A DNA stretch of 9,442 bases from Pseudomonadota bacterium (GTDB taxonomy: Bacteria; Pseudomonadota; Gammaproteobacteria; Burkholderiales; Burkholderiaceae), in NCBI GenBank assembly GCA_021778935.1, contig JAJYBQ010000076.1, positions 1 through 9,442 on the forward strand. Direction: 5' to 3'. The number at the start of each line of letters is the position of its first letter. The first letter of the stretch is position 1. Both the position numbers and the translations under genes were made by a program. The notes under the pieces are model-generated. The model made no database searches, was not told where the DNA came from, and saw only the letters and a program-made list of their open reading frames with translations. Positions 7,264-9,442 of the stretch are shown here, in pieces.

Positions 7264-7272
7264 GGGAGAGGG
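7249..7272. repeat. Strong palindrome overlapping the channel gene's translation start region
   Basis: Perfect 11-bp arms (7249-7259 and 7262-7272, with CTCTCCCGC and GCGGGAGAG at the core) are separated by only two bases. It is the intact copy of the palindromic element that is degraded in the tandem units upstream. The right arm carries GGGAGAGG, the only good Shine-Dalgarno-like sequence before GTG 7278. Confidence 0.85.
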
Positions 7273-7277
7273 CGGGG

Positions 7278-8786
7278 GTGAGGGTGTGCATTTTGGCGGC
7301 AACGGCCCTTCTGGCCGGCTGCGCCGTCGGCCCCGACTACCACCCGCCCGCCCCACCGCATGCACGGGGCTACGCCTCCGCGCCGATCAAGCCGGTGACG
7401 GCCGCCGCGCCGGGCGTGCACGCGGGGGCGGCGCAGCATTTCGAAATCGGCCGCGACATCCCCTATGCCTGGTGGACCCGCTTCGGTTCTCCCAAGCTCG
7501 ATGCCCTCGTCGCGCGCGCGCTGCGGAACAACCCGAATATTTCTTCGGCGCAATCGGCTCTGCGTCAGGCGCAGGAAATGACCGCGGCGCAGCGCGGGTA
7601 CTACTACCCGACCGTGGGCGCGCAGTTCACGCCGCAGCGTCAACTGCTGGCGGGCAACCTGGGCGGGAATTCACCCGGCATTCAGGGCAACGGTACGATC
7701 ATCCAGACCTGCCAGAACACGAGTGCTCCCTACAATTGCGGCGTGACATACAACATGTATCTGTCGCAGATCACGGTGGGCTTCGTCCCCGATGTGTTCG
7801 GCACCAACGCCCGCCAGGTCGAGTCGCTCCAGGCGCAGGCGGAGACGGCCCGCTTCCAGGTGGAGGCGACCCTCATTACGCTCGCGGACAACGTCGTCGC
7901 CGCGGCGGTGCAGGAGGCGGCGTTGCGCGCGCAGGTCGCCGCGACCCGGCGCCTGATCGACGCCAACGCCCAATCCCTGGCGATCCTGCGCGCACAGTTT
8001 CGGCTCGGGTATGCGATGCGGGCGGACGTCGCCGCGCAGGAGTTGGCGCTGGCGCAGGCGCGGCAGCAGCTGCCGCCCCTGCACAAGCAGCTGGAGCAGA
8101 CCCGCGACCTCTTGCGCGCGTTGGCGGGCGATCTGCCCGACACGCGAGGCGATACCGGGTTCGATTTTGCGGCGTTGACGCTGCCCGCGGCGCTTCCCGT
8201 GAGCCTGCCGTCGCGCCTCGTCGCCCAGCGCCCCGACGTGCGGGCGGCGGAGGCGCAGATGCATGCGGCGAGCGCGGAAGTGGGCGTCGCAATCGCCGCG
8301 CGGCTGCCGCAGTTCTCGATCGACGCGGCGGCGGGGGGGATCGCGTCGAAGATCTCGCAGATGTATTTCACCGGCGGACCGTTCTGGGTCGTTACCGGGA
8401 ACGTCGCGCAGACCCTCTTCGACGGCGGTACGCTGAAGCACCGGGAGCAGGCGGCGCGCGAAGCGCTGAAGCAGGCGCAGGCGCAATATCGCAGCACCGT
8501 CGTGGCGGCGTTTCAGAACGTGGCCGATACGTTGCATGCGCTGCAGGCGGATGCCGATGCCCTGGCGGCGGCGGCGGACGCGGAGCGCGCGGCGGCGGCG
8601 TCGCGGAACGTCACCCGGCGCCAGTACGAAGCGGGGTACGTCAATCTCTTGGCGTTGCTTGGCGCCCGGGAAGCGCACCAGCAGGCGGTCATGGCACTCG
8701 TGCAGGCGCAGATGAACCGGTATACCGATACGGCGGCCTTGTTTCAGGCGCTGGGCGGCGGCTGGTGGAACCGGCCCGCGAGGTAA
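7278..8786 (+). CDS. RND efflux outer-membrane lipoprotein, NodT family
   Basis: The product is 502 residues and forms the TolC-like channel of the pump. From GTG 7278 it begins MRVCILAATALLAGC, a short signal peptide with lipobox LLAGC and lipidated Cys15, followed by the family signature VGPDYHPP (17-24). The first outer-membrane-efflux domain includes WWTRFGSPKLDALVARAL (65-82). The second contains the typical RPDVRAAEAQMHAASAEVGVA stretch in the middle of the protein and FDGG before a long helix. Cys145 and Cys154 flank an unusual Asn/Thr-rich loop and could form a disulfide in the periplasm. The frame is open far upstream, so the start is uncertain: GTG 7032 overlaps the pump's stop codon (GTGA) and would add 82 residues encoded by repeat DNA. 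GTG 7278 is preferred because it makes the lipoprotein signal N-terminal. GTG 7284 is also possible. Confidence 0.88.
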   Translation: MRVCILAATALLAGCAVGPDYHPPAPPHARGYASAPIKPVTAAAPGVHAGAAQHFEIGRDIPYAWWTRFGSPKLDALVARALRNNPNISSAQSALRQAQEMTAAQRGYYYPTVGAQFTPQRQLLAGNLGGNSPGIQGNGTIIQTCQNTSAPYNCGVTYNMYLSQITVGFVPDVFGTNARQVESLQAQAETARFQVEATLITLADNVVAAAVQEAALRAQVAATRRLIDANAQSLAILRAQFRLGYAMRADVAAQELALAQARQQLPPLHKQLEQTRDLLRALAGDLPDTRGDTGFDFAALTLPAALPVSLPSRLVAQRPDVRAAEAQMHAASAEVGVAIAARLPQFSIDAAAGGIASKISQMYFTGGPFWVVTGNVAQTLFDGGTLKHREQAAREALKQAQAQYRSTVVAAFQNVADTLHALQADADALAAAADAERAAAASRNVTRRQYEAGYVNLLALLGAREAHQQAVMALVQAQMNRYTDTAALFQALGGGWWNRPAR

Positions 8787-8813
8787 CCCGCCGCGGCGAC
8801 TGGGGCCGACCGG

Positions 8814-9371
8814 TTATGCGAGCGGGGAGCCGATCTCGAGCTGCGCGAAGAGATCCCGGTGCCGGGCCGCCTGCGCCGCGACCCGCAGCCGGGTGGCCGT
8901 GACCACTGCGGCCAGTTCGCCGAGGGCGACATCGAAGTCGCGGTTGACGACGATGTAGTCGGCGTCCGGCGCGTGGGCAATCTCCGCCGCCGCGCCTTGC
9001 AGCCGCTTCTGGATCACCACGTCGCTGTCCTGCCCGCGCTTGTGTAGCCGCTCCGAGAGCGCTTCCATCGAGGGCGGCAGGATGAAGATTTCCACTGCCG
9101 ACGGGAAGATCGCCTTGATCTGCCGTGCGCCCTGCCAGTCGATTTCCAGCAGCACGTCGGTCCCGGCCGCGAGGAATTCTTCAATCACGCTGCGGGAGGT
9201 GCCATAGTGGTTGCCGTGGACCTGCGCGGTTTCGAGAAAATCGCCGTGCTCCTTGCGCCGCAGGAATTCCTCGACGGTGAGGAAGCCGTCGAACAGGCTC
9301 CCCTCACCACAGCGCGGGCAACGCCCGTGCAGGCCGACCTTGGCGATGCCAAGGCAGTGGCACGGCTGCAT
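8814..9371 (-). CDS. gmk: 5'-truncated guanylate kinase joined to foreign N-terminal sequence
   Basis: Residues from about 34 to 181 of this 185-residue frame match the C-terminal two thirds of guanylate kinase, which converts GMP and ATP to GDP and ADP. Visible motifs are HYGTSR (55-60), EIDWQGARQIK (76-86), IFILPPS (95-101), the lid RGQDSDVVIQKR (112-123) and DYIVVNRDFD (138-147). The N-terminal P-loop (GxxGxGK) and the arginine-rich GMP-binding segment are missing. In their place residues 13-33 read like the start of a DUF983 protein, and residues 1-12 come from DNA that encodes a dehydrogenase on the other strand. As written the enzyme cannot bind ATP normally. It ends at TAA 8814, converging on the channel gene with 27 bp between. 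It is either an assembly chimera or a broken gene; the true ATG is probably not in this window. Confidence 0.8.
   Translation of the reverse strand: MQPCHCLGIAKVGLHGRCPRCGEGSLFDGFLTVEEFLRRKEHGDFLETAQVHGNHYGTSRSVIEEFLAAGTDVLLEIDWQGARQIKAIFPSAVEIFILPPSMEALSERLHKRGQDSDVVIQKRLQGAAAEIAHAPDADYIVVNRDFDVALGELAAVVTATRLRVAAQAARHRDLFAQLEIGSPLA
9273..9335 (-). pseudogene. Fragment resembling the N-terminus of a DUF983 protein
   Basis: On the minus strand these 21 codons read GLHGRCPRCGEGSLFDGFLTV, which fits the conserved opening of DUF983 membrane proteins (a CPxCG zinc-ribbon-like motif followed by LF.GFL). The downstream Cys pair and membrane helices of that family are absent, because the frame continues directly into guanylate kinase. 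The assignment rests on this short motif only. Its tiny size between two unrelated gene fragments is what makes the locus look chimeric. Confidence 0.55.
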
Positions 9372-9442
9372 GAGGAATGCGAGGCCATATGCCCGTTGGA
9401 GCTGTTGGTTAACAACGCCTCAAGCTTTGCGTACGACACGGC
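9327..9442 (+). CDS. Internal fragment of a short-chain dehydrogenase/reductase (SDR)
   Basis: The plus-strand frame running off the right edge reads VQADLGDAKAVARLHEEC and, after a few residues, LELLVNNASSFAYDTA. This is the central Rossmann region of an SDR: the acidic DL motif at the end of the third strand and the NNAS motif that follows the fourth. The glycine-rich NAD(P)-binding N-terminus should lie upstream but is not there; the DNA instead encodes the DUF983-like and guanylate kinase pieces on the other strand. The fragment therefore begins abruptly near 9320-9327 and has no start codon or ribosome binding site. It continues beyond the window. Substrate cannot be inferred. Confidence 0.7.
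   Translation, partial: MQADLGDAKAVARLHEECEAICPLELLVNNASSFAYDT

Noticed and set aside
6986..8902. A 638-residue alternative plus-strand frame across the channel gene
   Set aside because: It is Arg/Gly-rich and matches no family, while the overlapping frame encodes a clear NodT-type lipoprotein.
8814..9371. A new zinc-ribbon-guanylate kinase fusion (CHC and CPRC cysteines before the kinase)
   Set aside because: The cysteine-rich part lies partly on DNA that encodes a clear dehydrogenase on the other strand, the kinase lacks its P-loop, and the CPRCGEG piece matches the start of DUF983. A chimera of fragments explains it better.

Overview
This is a GC-rich window from a Gram-negative proteobacterium. 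The evidence for the cell type is a tripartite RND efflux pump with an outer-membrane lipoprotein and a HDOD-domain protein. Beta- or gammaproteobacterial origin is an inference from protein style; nothing in the window fixes the genus.

Layout from left to right. Positions 2-208 hold the C-terminal end of an unrecognised protein. An intergenic stretch (209-600) follows, with the first copy of a 48-bp dispersed repeat. A HDOD-domain protein (601-1569, +) converges on a short gene for a 77-residue protein with two predicted membrane helices (1722-1955, -), which has a textbook intrinsic terminator and a clear ribosome binding site. A second copy of the 48-bp repeat (46/48 identical, same orientation) lies beyond that gene. 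Together the two copies bracket the HDOD gene and the small membrane gene. Next is about 640 bp without a convincing gene, containing a row of small hairpins.

The core of the window is a heavy-metal-type RND efflux operon on the + strand, in the order periplasmic adaptor (2598-3782), inner-membrane pump of the CzcA/CusA family (3802-7035), and NodT-type outer-membrane lipoprotein (7278-8786). The adaptor and channel link the proton-driven pump into one conduit that expels substrate across both membranes. The pump carries the Asp-Asp-Glu proton-relay spacing of CzcA. The substrate cannot be fixed, and no regulator lies alongside the operon. Between pump and channel is a block of palindromic and tandem 39-bp repeat DNA. 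It is open in the frame of the channel gene, and its last copy supplies the apparent Shine-Dalgarno sequence and start codon of that gene.

The right end is a mosaic. A guanylate kinase lacking its whole ATP-binding N-terminus (- strand) runs into about 20 codons resembling the start of a DUF983 protein (- strand). That in turn runs into the middle of a short-chain dehydrogenase (+ strand) at the window edge. An assembly chimera or a rearrangement scar is more likely than a new fusion gene. I did not find a convincing new defence or mobile system. The best leads are the repeat-derived translation start of the efflux channel, the paired 48-bp repeat, and the mosaic end.
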